Program-made: the position numbers and the translations under genes | Assembly (NCBI GenBank): GCA_013361335.1 | Contig: JABFYH010000124.1 | Location: forward strand, 1 to 32,528 | From: Gemmatimonadaceae bacterium | Lineage (GTDB): Bacteria > Gemmatimonadota > Gemmatimonadetes > Gemmatimonadales > Gemmatimonadaceae | DNA: 32,528 nucleotides | Direction of reading: 5' to 3' | The notes under the pieces: generated by a model | Seen by the model: only the letters and a program-made list of their open reading frames with translations | Databases searched by the model: none | Told to the model about the DNA's origin: nothing | In this document: piece after piece, positions 1 to 6,963 of the stretch | Layout: each line of letters starts with the position of its first letter | Position numbering within the stretch: position 1 is the stretch's first letter

Positions 1-13
1 GCTCTTCCGATCT
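1..13. other. Illumina adapter remnant (artefact)
   Basis: The first 13 bases read GCTCTTCCGATCT, the 3' end of the standard Illumina adapter; on the other strand this is AGATCGGAAGAGC, the adapter prefix used for read trimming. The match is exact and sits at the window edge, so this is untrimmed adapter and not genomic DNA. The reading frame of the neighbouring gene runs through it without meaning. True sequence starts at position 14. Confidence 0.95.
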
Positions 14-498
14 AGCGGCGTCGCCGTGAGCAGCACCAGCACGCCGGTGACCGCCGCCGCCGCGCCGGCGATGGCGTGGCGCGAGCCCGCGCGACGCAGG
101 GCGGGGGCGAGGGGCGTCTGCTCGGGGAGGCCGGCCCTTGCCGCGTGGGCCGCCCGCCGCGCCAATGCGCCCTGCCCCTCCAGCTCGATCGCGCCCACGA
201 GCAGCCCGCGTCGCAACCCCTGCTCGCTCTCGATCGCCCGTGCGATCTGCACGCGGGTGCCGCCGGCACGAAGCCGACGACGAGTGCGCACCGCGAGCGC
301 GACGAGGGCTGCGCCGAGCACGAGCCAGACGACGAACGGCACCGCGCGCGGAAGGCTGAGCCAGCGCGCATCACCCAGCAGCGCGGCGCCGAGGCCGAGC
401 ACCAGCGCGGCCACGCCGGCGGCGAGCAGCGCGCCCGCGAGCAGCTCCTGCCGGCGGACATGCCGGCGCTCGCGATCGACCAGCGCGCCGATCGTCAC
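14..498 (-). CDS. Membrane protein, N-terminal 161 residues, truncated by contig end
   Basis: A minus-strand frame opens with GTG at 498, whose bases overlap the TGA stop of the DUF4159 gene (GTGA), and stays open to the contig end. The translation starts VTIGALVDRERRHVRRQELL. It has two adjacent hydrophobic segments at about residues 19-37 and 44-63, then a basic, Ala-rich stretch with an RAIESEQGLRRGLLVGAIEL-like helix, and a third hydrophobic segment near 139-155. Two N-terminal membrane helices followed by a long soluble part recall DUF4175-type proteins, which often neighbour DUF4159 genes, but the visible part is too short to assign. The coding sense is supported by the translational overlap and by the protein-like composition; the overlapping minus-strand frame at 12-461 is a shadow. 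Function unknown. Confidence 0.6.
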
Positions 499-1193
499 GA
501 GACGGGCCGGCTCGTCACGGCGTACACGAACAGGTTGATGCCCATGCGCAGCGCCGCTTCGTGCAGCGCGGGTGGATCGTGGTAGGTCTCCGGATCCTCC
601 CACCCATTGCCGAGGTCACTCGAATAGGAGTAGAACACGGCGAGCCGGTCGCCGATGAAGATCCCGAAGCCGCGCGCCGGCTTGCCGTCGTGCTCGTGGA
701 TCTTCGGCAGCCCGCGCGGCATCTCGTACACGGCGTGATAGATCGGATGCGAGAGCGGGACGTCGACCAGCTCGCGGTCCGGGAAGACGCGCTTCATCTC
801 GCGGCGAAAGCTCTCGTCCAGGCCGTAGTTGTCGTCGGCGTGGAGGAAGCCGCCGCGCAGCAGGTATTCCCGGAGTCGCACGACCTCGGCGTCGCTCAGC
901 GCAACGTTGCCGTGCCCGGTCATGTGCAGGAAGGGATAGTCCCAGAGCCGGTCGTCCATGATCGTGACGCGGGCTTCGGTGCGCTCCACCGGAAACGACG
1001 TCCGCTCGCGGATCGCGGCGAGCAGGTTGGGGAGGCTCGACGGATTGGCGTACCAGTCGCCGCCGCCGTCGTACTGGAGCCGGGCGACGGTGAGTCGCGG
1101 CGTGCGCCGCGCCGCGAGCGGCGTGACGAGGGCGGCCGCGCCGATCGTGACGAGCATCGTCCGCCGGACGAGGCGGCGCGTCCGCGCCCTCAT
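495..1193 (-). CDS. DUF4159 domain protein, exported
   Basis: 232 residues. The N-terminus RRLVRRTMLVTIGAAALV, with paired arginines before a short hydrophobic core, looks like an export signal or anchor and could be Tat-type. The remainder matches the DUF4159 family as I know it: an LxVARLQYDGGGDWY start at about residue 34, a WDYPFLHMTGHGN segment near 88-100, a LREYLLRGGFLHADD segment near 107-121, and FGIFIGDRLAVFYSYSSDLG near 175-195. DUF4159 is thought to have a glutamine-amidotransferase-like fold and is usually found with MoxR/DUF58/membrane-protein clusters; no enzymatic activity is established. It overlaps rsmI by 4 bp (ATGA) upstream and the next membrane-protein gene by 4 bp downstream, so the three are very likely translated together. 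Confident on family, not on function. Confidence 0.85.
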   Translation of the reverse strand: MRARTRRLVRRTMLVTIGAAALVTPLAARRTPRLTVARLQYDGGGDWYANPSSLPNLLAAIRERTSFPVERTEARVTIMDDRLWDYPFLHMTGHGNVALSDAEVVRLREYLLRGGFLHADDNYGLDESFRREMKRVFPDRELVDVPLSHPIYHAVYEMPRGLPKIHEHDGKPARGFGIFIGDRLAVFYSYSSDLGNGWEDPETYHDPPALHEAALRMGINLFVYAVTSRPVS

Positions 1194-2035
1194 TCGTGTG
1201 CCAGGCGGTAGGCGAGATTGCGGGGCGCGCCCAGCTCCGTCACGAGCGCCGCGGCGACGTCGCGCGCGCTGCGCCCCTCGGCGCGCAACTCGGCGGCGCG
1301 CCCACGCAGCACATCCTCGCTCGCGCCCGCGGGCGCGGCAGCTCCGGCGATCACGATCACGACCTCTCCACGGGGCGGGGCATCGACGTAATACGCCGCG
1401 AGCTCGGCGACCGTTCCCCGCCGGGTCTCCTCGAACTGCTTGGTGAGCTCGCGGGCGACGGCGGCGCGCCGCTCGCCGGCGCCGGCGCGAGCGAGCTCGG
1501 CCAGCGTGTCGGCCACGCGCGACGGCGCCTCGTATAGGACAGCCGTGTGGCGCGAAAGGGTTAGCTCGCCGAGGAGCTCGCGGCGCTCCGCCCCCTTGCG
1601 TGGCAGGAAGCCGAAGAAGGTGAATCGCTCGACGTCGAGCCCCGACGCGACGAGCGCGGCGAGGAGCGCCGAGGCGCCCGGAACGGGAACGACGGGGACG
1701 CCGGCGGCGACGGCCGCCTGCACCAGCCGTCCTCCAGGGTCGGAGAGGAGCGGCGTGCCGGCGTCGGAGACGAGAGCGAGGCTCTCGCCCGCGACGAGTC
1801 GCGCGACGAGCGCCGGCGTCGCCTTCGCCTCGTTGTGCTCGTGATACGCGACGAGCGGCGTGGTGACCTCGTAGCGCTTGAGCAGGTGCACGCTGTGCCG
1901 GGTGTCCTCGGCGAGGACGGCGCTCACCGAACGGAGCGTCTCGACCGCCCGAAAAGAAAAATCCCCCATGTGGCCAATGGGGGTGCTGACGACGTAGAGA
2001 GTGCCCGTCCCGGCGGGACTCAGGTCAGCTTCCAA
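1190..2035 (-). CDS. rsmI: 16S rRNA (cytidine(1402)-2'-O)-methyltransferase RsmI
   Basis: 281 residues, usual length for RsmI, which 2'-O-methylates C1402 in the decoding centre of 16S rRNA using SAM. Family motifs are in order: GTLYVVSTPIGHMGDFSFRA at residues 11-30, AEDTRHSVHLLKRY at 42-55, YHEHNE at 64-69, ALVSDAGTPLLSDPGGRLV at 86-104, PVPGASALLAALVASGL at 116-132, FFGFLPRK at 138-145 and YEAPSR near 167-172. A C-terminal region with RNLAYRLAHE closes the protein. The start is TTG at 2035; no ATG or GTG fits the conserved N-terminus. It overlaps the end of the upstream gene by 16 bp and the DUF4159 start by 4 bp, which implies translational coupling. Confidence 0.95.
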   Translation of the reverse strand: MEADLSPAGTGTLYVVSTPIGHMGDFSFRAVETLRSVSAVLAEDTRHSVHLLKRYEVTTPLVAYHEHNEAKATPALVARLVAGESLALVSDAGTPLLSDPGGRLVQAAVAAGVPVVPVPGASALLAALVASGLDVERFTFFGFLPRKGAERRELLGELTLSRHTAVLYEAPSRVADTLAELARAGAGERRAAVARELTKQFEETRRGTVAELAAYYVDAPPRGEVVIVIAGAAAPAGASEDVLRGRAAELRAEGRSARDVAAALVTELGAPRNLAYRLAHE

Positions 2036-2997
2036 TGGATCTGCTCGTAGAGGCCCGCGCTCTGGAAGAGATGCCGCCGCTCGTGCATGAGATCACGCAA
2101 CAACGCGGCCGGCCGATCCGGGTCCTGCTCCCCGGTGCTCCACAAAAGTTGATTGATGAGCGCCGCCGTGCCAGTGGTGAGGGCGTCGGCGTCGGCCACG
2201 ACCGCGCGCGGCGCACGGCCGCTGAAGGAGATCCCCTCGAGCGCCGGATGCGCCGGCAGCAGCTTCTGGCGGGCCTGCTCCGCCATCGCCGGCGCGCTCT
2301 CGCGCCCTTCGGCCACCAGCCGGAGCACGAGGGAGGTGGCGAGGTCGCGGTACGCCTGCACCAGCCCCGTCGGGGCCTGCACGGGAATGGGCGCGGGGAC
2401 CGGCCACCGACGCACGGACATGTGCAGCACCCGGCGCCTCTCGTCGAACAGGCGGCTCACCCGCTCGACGATCGAACCCCCCTGCATGCCGGCGAGATAG
2501 GTGTTCTGCACCACGCCATTGGCGAAGATGAGATAGTTCACCGCGCCGTCGTGCGAGATCTCCACGATGCCGTCGAAGGTCGACGCCATGAGGTACGGAA
2601 AGAGCGACGCCGGGTCACTCGGGCGCAGCTCGGAGGGCCATGCTTCCGGCTCGATGGTCTGCGATGCGTACATGCACGCGAGCTGCTCGTCGTCCGTCTC
2701 GTGGAAGCAGATCTCGCCGTACTCCGGCTCGGCCGGGACCTTCTCCACCGCCGCGCCGATGGCGATGGGCTTGAACGCCTCGCCGTCGTGGAGACAGGCG
2801 TTCACCAGCTCGCCGCGCTGGAGGTAGAGCACGAGGAACTCCTCCGGCAGCCAGATGGCCACGTACCCCGACACCCGCGCGCTCCGATCGCGCTTGGCGT
2901 CGGTGAGCAGATTCTTCAGATGGACGTAGGCCAGACGCGTTCGCGGCAGCAGAACGCGGGTGCACGGGTACCGGAGGCCGGTGACGGTCGCGGGCAT
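2020..2997 (-). CDS. Protein with two DUF4388-like units, function unknown
   Basis: 325 residues, ATG start at 2997, no signal peptide or membrane segment. I see an internal duplication. Unit 1 (about 44-70) reads GYVAIW...FLVLYLQRGELVNACL and unit 2 (about 142-168) reads DGIVEI...AVNYLIFANGVVQNTYL. Both follow the pattern of a strand, a hydrophobic strand YL.(F/R).(N/R)G, then (V/L)(V/Q)NxxL. This resembles DUF4388 modules, which are common in gliding, chemotaxis-like or polarity proteins of Deltaproteobacteria and related groups. The C-terminal third (about 200-325) is helical and unrecognised. It leads an operon-like run into rsmI (16-bp overlap) and is separated from trxA by a terminator. 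Family assignment is my reading of the pattern, not a profile hit. Confidence 0.6.
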   Translation of the reverse strand: MPATVTGLRYPCTRVLLPRTRLAYVHLKNLLTDAKRDRSARVSGYVAIWLPEEFLVLYLQRGELVNACLHDGEAFKPIAIGAAVEKVPAEPEYGEICFHETDDEQLACMYASQTIEPEAWPSELRPSDPASLFPYLMASTFDGIVEISHDGAVNYLIFANGVVQNTYLAGMQGGSIVERVSRLFDERRRVLHMSVRRWPVPAPIPVQAPTGLVQAYRDLATSLVLRLVAEGRESAPAMAEQARQKLLPAHPALEGISFSGRAPRAVVADADALTTGTAALINQLLWSTGEQDPDRPAALLRDLMHERRHLFQSAGLYEQIHWKLT

Positions 2998-3004
2998 TTC
3001 GGAA

Positions 3005-3040
3005 ACGAAAAGGTCGGCGCACGAGCCGTCGCGCCGACCT
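3005..3040 (-). terminator. Rho-independent terminator of trxA
   Basis: A perfect 10-bp stem (AGGTCGGCGC at 3011-3020 and its complement at 3031-3040) encloses a 10-base loop. Read on the minus strand it is followed by TTTTCGTTT, a good U-tract. It lies about 64 bp after the trxA stop codon and just before the start of the next minus-strand gene, so it should end the trxA transcript and insulate the 2020-2997 gene. Confidence 0.85.
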
Positions 3041-3103
3041 CAAGTGGACGCGGTGCCGGGCTCGTGCAAAGGAAAGACGAGCGCCCGCCGCGACCGTTAC
3101 GCC

Positions 3104-3430
3104 TTACGCCACGTGCTGCTTGAACTTGGCCTCGATGGTCTGCCGCGGGACGGCGCCAACGATCTGGTCGACCACTTTGCCCCCCTTGAAGAAGAGCAGC
3201 ATGGGGATCGAGCGGACGTTGAACTTCGTCGCCGTCTTGATGTTCGCGTCCACGTCGAGCTTGGTCACCTTCACCTGCCCGTCGTAGTCGGCCGCGAGCT
3301 GGTCGAGAATCGGGGCGATCATGCGGCAGGGGCCGCACCAGGTCGCCCAGAAGTCCACCACCGTCAGCTTCTCGTTCTTCTCGACCTCGGACTCGAAGTC
3401 CGCGTCCGTCACCGTCACCGCATTGGACAT
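3104..3430 (-). CDS. trxA: Thioredoxin
   Basis: 108 residues with the complete thioredoxin fold and the redox motif WATWCGPCRM, giving the CGPC dithiol at C32/C35, the same numbering as E. coli TrxA. VVDFWA precedes it, and the cis-proline loop RSIPMLLFFKGG and the G-A-VPRQTI tail are present. It is a cytoplasmic disulfide reductase that takes electrons from thioredoxin reductase; that gene is not in the window. I chose ATG at 3430 (MSNAVTV), because a 13-residue Arg-rich upstream extension is not part of the family and GGGGAG lies a suitable distance before 3430. The gene is monocistronic: divergent from the epimerase and ended by its own terminator. Confidence 0.95.
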   Translation of the reverse strand: MSNAVTVTDADFESEVEKNEKLTVVDFWATWCGPCRMIAPILDQLAADYDGQVKVTKLDVDANIKTATKFNVRSIPMLLFFKGGKVVDQIVGAVPRQTIEAKFKQHVA

Positions 3431-3513
3431 GTCCTGCGTCTCCCCGGCGGCCCCGCGGCGCCGTCTCAAGAATTAGTATTCAGCGCCGGCGTCCCTCCAC
3501 CAGCGCACCCGAC
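3431..3513. promoter_or_regulatory. Divergent promoter region, trxA / methylmalonyl-CoA epimerase
   Basis: The 83 bp between two divergent starts contain the only AT-rich island nearby, AAGAATTAGTATTCAG at 3469-3484. It holds -10-like hexamers on both strands (TAGTAT on plus, TACTAAT on minus) within a short GAAT...ATTC inverted repeat. No convincing -35 hexamer is visible on either strand, so exact promoters cannot be placed. Confidence 0.35.
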
Positions 3514-3924
3514 ATGACTGACGTTCCTCGCCGCGGCCCGCGCATCGCCCACGTGGGCATCGCCGTTCGCGCCCTCGACGAGATCCTCCCCTTCTACCGC
3601 GACATCCTCGGCCTTCCCGACGTCCCTCTCGACGACGCCGACGGCGCCCGCATCGCGGGCCTCGCCGCCGGCGAATCGCTCGTCGAGCTGCTCGAGGCCG
3701 AGTCGCCCGACAGTCCGATTGGCAAGTTCGTCGCCAAGCGAGGCCCGGGCATCCATCACATCTGCTTCGCCGTCGACGACCTGGACGCCACCCTGGCCCG
3801 CTGCCGAGCGGCCGGCGTGCGGCTCATCGACGAGACCCCGCGCCTCGGTGCCGAGGGAAAACGTATTGCCTTTCTCCATCCCGGCGCCACGGCCGGCGTG
3901 CTCGTGGAGCTCACCGACCCGTGA
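3514..3924 (+). CDS. mce: Methylmalonyl-CoA epimerase (VOC family)
   Basis: 136 residues, the usual length. It interconverts (R)- and (S)-methylmalonyl-CoA in propionyl-CoA and odd-chain/branched-chain degradation. The two beta-alpha-beta-beta-beta halves of the vicinal oxygen chelate fold are visible: RIAHVGIAVRALDEILPFYRDILGL at the N-terminus with metal ligand H13, then LVELLEAESPDSPIGKF near 56-72, typical of this subfamily. The second half has GPGIHHICFAVDDLDATL (H81/H82) and ends in VLVELTDP with the ligand Glu at 133. The substrate call rests on the SPDSPI and GPGIHHI motifs; partner methylmalonyl-CoA mutase genes are not in the window. It converges on the next lipoprotein gene with 17 bp between stops. 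Confidence 0.9.
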   Translation: MTDVPRRGPRIAHVGIAVRALDEILPFYRDILGLPDVPLDDADGARIAGLAAGESLVELLEAESPDSPIGKFVAKRGPGIHHICFAVDDLDATLARCRAAGVRLIDETPRLGAEGKRIAFLHPGATAGVLVELTDP

Positions 3925-3941
3925 CCGCCTGCCCGGTCCGG

Positions 3942-4385
3942 CTACTTCTTCCGGTCGGGATTGCAGAAGTCCTTCACCGGCTCGATGTCCGCCGACCGCA
4001 CGTACCACCGATCCCGGCCCTGCACGAGATAGAAATTCGTCGTCCGCTTGAGAGTTCCCTTGGTGAGCTCGACGCTCAGGATCCGCTCGCCGTTGGTGCC
4101 CGGGGAGTCGCCGAGCACCCGGTAGCTGTCGTGCTTGAAGTAGCACATGAGGAGGAGCTCCCGCTGCTCCATCTCCTCCCGGCTCATCTTCTTGTTGTCG
4201 CGGACGGCCCCGTCGCGGTCACCCCACGCGCCGGCCATCGCCTGCAGGTCCTGCGACCGCACCGACGCCAGGAACTCGGCGAGGGCCGGTCTCGGCCCCT
4301 GGGTGGGGCTGGACTCCGGCACCGACACGGTGCGCGTCGTGCACGCGCCGGCCAGGAACAGTCCCACCAGCAGCAGCTTTCTCAC
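3942..4385 (-). CDS. Small lipoprotein, function unknown
   Basis: 147 residues. It starts with GTG at 4385, supported by a strong GAGGAG ribosome-binding site seven bases upstream. The N-terminus (V/M)RKLLLVGLFLAGAC is a lipoprotein signal with lipobox AGAC at C15. The mature part has a short linker (TRTVSVPESSPTQGP) and a compact domain with ALAEFLASVRSQDLQAMAGAWGDRDGAV, RTTNFYLVQGRDRWYVRSADIEPVKDFC. This layout, a helix-rich entry followed by strands ending in W-x-V, recalls DUF4878/NTF2-like lipoproteins, but I do not assign it. It diverges from pdxJ. Confidence 0.8.
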   Translation of the reverse strand: MRKLLLVGLFLAGACTTRTVSVPESSPTQGPRPALAEFLASVRSQDLQAMAGAWGDRDGAVRDNKKMSREEMEQRELLLMCYFKHDSYRVLGDSPGTNGERILSVELTKGTLKRTTNFYLVQGRDRWYVRSADIEPVKDFCNPDRKK

Positions 4386-4446
4386 TCGTGGTCTCCTCGA
4401 GATTGGATGCGAACGTAAATCGACCCGCCTTCACCCGGCAACCGCC

Positions 4447-5178
4447 ATGACCCCTTCACGGCAGCGCCTCTACATCAACATCGACCACATCGCCACGATC
4501 CGACAGGCACGCCGCGGCGACGAGCCCGTGCCGGTAGATGCCGTCCCGATCTGCGAGCGGGCCGGCGCCGACGGCATCACCGCGCACCTGCGCGAGGACC
4601 GCCGCCACATCCAGGACGCCGACATCGACGCCATCGCCGCCATCGCGTCCGAGTTCAACCTGGAGATGGCCTGCACCGCGGAGATGGTCGCCATCGCCGA
4701 ACGGCTTCAGCCGCTGGAGGTCACCCTCGTACCCGAGAAGCGGCAGGAAGTCACCACCGAAGGGGGCCTCGCCGTCGCCGCGAACGCCGCCGCGTTGGGC
4801 GACGCGCTCCGCCGCCTGCGGGAGGCCGGCATCAAGACGAGCCTGTTCATCGATCCCGACCGCGACAGCATCAGCCGCTCGCGCGATCTCGGGGCGCACG
4901 CGGTGGAGCTGCACACGGGCACCTACGCGCACGCCCCGGGCGAGGGACCGGCGCTGACGGCGCTGCGCGAGGGGGCGCGCCACGCGGCCTCGATCGGGCT
5001 CGCGGTCCACGCGGGCCACGGCCTGACGACCTCCAACGTCGGCCCCGTCGCGGCGATCCCCGAGGTGGAGGAGCTGAACATCGGGCACCACGTCGTGTCG
5101 CGCGCCGTCTTCGTCGGGCTCGAGGCAGCCGTTCGGGAACTGCGGCGCGCGATGGACGCCGCGCGCACCCGTCCCTAA
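4447..5178 (+). CDS. pdxJ: Pyridoxine 5'-phosphate synthase
   Basis: 243 residues, full length. PdxJ condenses 3-amino-2-oxopropyl phosphate with deoxyxylulose 5-phosphate in the DXP-dependent vitamin B6 pathway. Motifs: LYINIDHIATIRQARRGDEP at about 8-27 (catalytic-loop His), ADGITAHLREDRRHI at 41-55, NLEMACTAEM near 73-82, VTLVPEKRQEVTTEGGL near 95-111, LFIDPD near 136-141, VELHTGTYA near 156-164 and HAGHGLTTSNV near 192-202. ATG at 4447 fits the conserved N-terminus; an upstream open extension into the divergent region is not real. It is followed 50 bp later by the Hpt-like gene. The shared operon is probably only transcriptional, as the functions are unrelated. Confidence 0.96.
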   Translation: MTPSRQRLYINIDHIATIRQARRGDEPVPVDAVPICERAGADGITAHLREDRRHIQDADIDAIAAIASEFNLEMACTAEMVAIAERLQPLEVTLVPEKRQEVTTEGGLAVAANAAALGDALRRLREAGIKTSLFIDPDRDSISRSRDLGAHAVELHTGTYAHAPGEGPALTALREGARHAASIGLAVHAGHGLTTSNVGPVAAIPEVEELNIGHHVVSRAVFVGLEAAVRELRRAMDAARTRP

Positions 5179-5228
5179 CTTCGTCGCAGCATGTTCCCTT
5201 CTGGCCGCCCCACCCGTCTCCCACCGGC

Positions 5229-6950
5229 ATGACGGCACCGACGCCCGTCGGATTTCTCGACTTCTTCATTCTCGAGGCGAGCGACTACATCGAGCAGCTC
5301 GACGCCCAGCTTCTCGCGGGCGGCACGGGCGAGCCCGATGCGGAGACGCTGCAGCGTGCTGCGCGCGCCCTGCGCGGCAGCGCGACGATGGCGAAGCTGC
5401 CGGCCTTCGCCGAGATGGCGGCGGGGATCGAGCGGGTGGGACGGAGCCTGCGCGAGCGGACCCTGCCCTGGGACGCCGCGCTCCGCGGCGCGCTGGTCGC
5501 CACCGTCGACGACTGCAAGCTGCTGCTGCGCAACGTGCGCGCGTGGGGCCCCGCCGATGACGCGCGCTCGCGCGCGCGGGTGACGGAGCTCGCGCGCTTC
5601 GCCCCGCTCCGTCCCGCGACACCACTGGCGTCGCCGGCGACCGCGGGGCACGACAGCTATCTCGCCACCGAGTCCGCCAACATCGGCGCCGGTCTCGAGC
5701 TGCTGGCCACCCGCCCCACCGATCGCGACGCCGCGGGCAACGTGCTGGGACGGGTCCGCGCCCTGCGCGGCATCGCGAGCGTGAAGGATCACGCGACGCT
5801 CGCCGACGTCCTGGAGGCGGCCGAACAGGCGGCGCACCCGCTGGAGCTCGGCGAGCCGACGCTCAGCGCCGAGCGCATCGCGGTGCTCAACGCCGCGGCC
5901 ACGCTGCTCCGCAGCGTCGCCTCCGCCATGCGCGCCGGCGGCGCCGTCGACCCGGCCGGCGCGGAGATCTCGCGCTTCGCCGCCGCGCTCGACGCGATGC
6001 AGGAGCGCGAGACGGGCGCCGAGCGCGTCGTCCCGATCGCCGATCTGTTCTTCCAGGACGGCGGCCCGACGATCATCGAGGCGGCGTCGAACCCGCCCAC
6101 GTCGCCGGCCGAGCGCTTCCGGCTCGAGGTGGTCAGCCAGGGCGAGCATCTGCGCCGGTTGGTGAGCGACGCCCGCGACGCCCGCGACGAGCTGGCGCGC
6201 GAGCGCGTGCGCCGTGGACTGCGGCAGGCGCTCAAGTCGCTTCGTCAGGCGGCCGAGAGCTTCGGTGAGCAGGACGTCGCCGATTTCGTCGCCTCGCACA
6301 ACGACGCGGTGGTGCGGCTCGACAGCCGCGCGCTCGACTCGCTGGAGGAAGTGGCGACGCTGCTCGCCCAGCCTGGCGGTGCCGCCGATTCGCTGCGCGG
6401 GCGGCTCGACGCGCTGCGTCTGCGGCGCGGCGACACGCCGGCCGCCGTGCCGACGATGTTGGCCACCCCGATGCCTGCGGCGCCCGTCGCTCCGACGCCG
6501 CGTCCGACCGCGCCCGCGCCACGCCCCGCCGCCTTCTCGACGCCGAGCGGCATGATGACGCCGATCAGCGGCGCCCCGATCATCGGCACGGGCACCGACC
6601 TCTCCCCTGCGCCGGCCTCGTCGCCGCGGCCCACCCCGGCGGGCTCGGCGACAGTCAACGCCGTCCCGCCGATGCGCAACCCGACCCCGTCGAAGGGAGC
6701 GGCCGCCATGAACGAGCTGCTGGATCGCGGCATCCGCACGCTGGGCACGCTCCCGCAGACCCCGCTGAGCAACCCGGTGACGCTCCCCGAGCAGGCGCCG
6801 GTCCCGATCGACGTCCTGCTATACCGTGGGCGGGCGGCAATCGAGCGGGCCCGCGAGATTCGCGACACGATCAGACGCAACGGCGGCGTCGCGGACGCGG
6901 ACACGCTCGGCGAGCTGTACGATCTGCTCGATCTCGCGCTCACGGACTGA
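5229..6950 (+). CDS. Degenerate multi-Hpt protein lacking the phospho-accepting histidines
   Basis: 573 residues, cytoplasmic, with no catalytic kinase core. Residues 8-110 look like a histidine phosphotransfer helical bundle: FLDFFILEASDYIEQLDAQL, then RAARALRGSATMAKLPAF. In active Hpt domains that second motif is H-x-L-(K/R)-G-S; here the His position is R46. A second copy near 140-235 (GRVRALRGIASVKDHATL) has R177 there, and a possible third near 298-380 (LKSLRQAAESFG) has K336. After the third copy comes a Pro/Ala-rich linker (about 405-515), then a conserved-looking end, VPIDVLLYRGRAAIERA. A related VPIADLFFQDGG motif sits at 269-279. If this reading is right the protein cannot relay phosphate and may be a scaffold or sequestering partner of a CheA-like kinase; no such kinase or CheY is in the window. 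Lies between pdxJ and a flippase-like gene. Confidence 0.75.
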   Translation: MTAPTPVGFLDFFILEASDYIEQLDAQLLAGGTGEPDAETLQRAARALRGSATMAKLPAFAEMAAGIERVGRSLRERTLPWDAALRGALVATVDDCKLLLRNVRAWGPADDARSRARVTELARFAPLRPATPLASPATAGHDSYLATESANIGAGLELLATRPTDRDAAGNVLGRVRALRGIASVKDHATLADVLEAAEQAAHPLELGEPTLSAERIAVLNAAATLLRSVASAMRAGGAVDPAGAEISRFAAALDAMQERETGAERVVPIADLFFQDGGPTIIEAASNPPTSPAERFRLEVVSQGEHLRRLVSDARDARDELARERVRRGLRQALKSLRQAAESFGEQDVADFVASHNDAVVRLDSRALDSLEEVATLLAQPGGAADSLRGRLDALRLRRGDTPAAVPTMLATPMPAAPVAPTPRPTAPAPRPAAFSTPSGMMTPISGAPIIGTGTDLSPAPASSPRPTPAGSATVNAVPPMRNPTPSKGAAAMNELLDRGIRTLGTLPQTPLSNPVTLPEQAPVPIDVLLYRGRAAIERAREIRDTIRRNGGVADADTLGELYDLLDLALTD

Positions 6951-6963
6951 CGGGACCACGATC

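Noticed and set aside
12..461. A 149-codon minus-strand frame at the contig start
   Set aside because: Composition is Arg/Ser/Cys-rich noise. The frame starting with GTG at 498 overlaps the DUF4159 stop and gives membrane helices, so it is the real gene.
3431..3469. 13-residue N-terminal extension of thioredoxin
   Set aside because: MRRRRGAAGETQD lies outside the family fold, and the internal ATG at 3430 gives the exact usual length and cysteine numbering.
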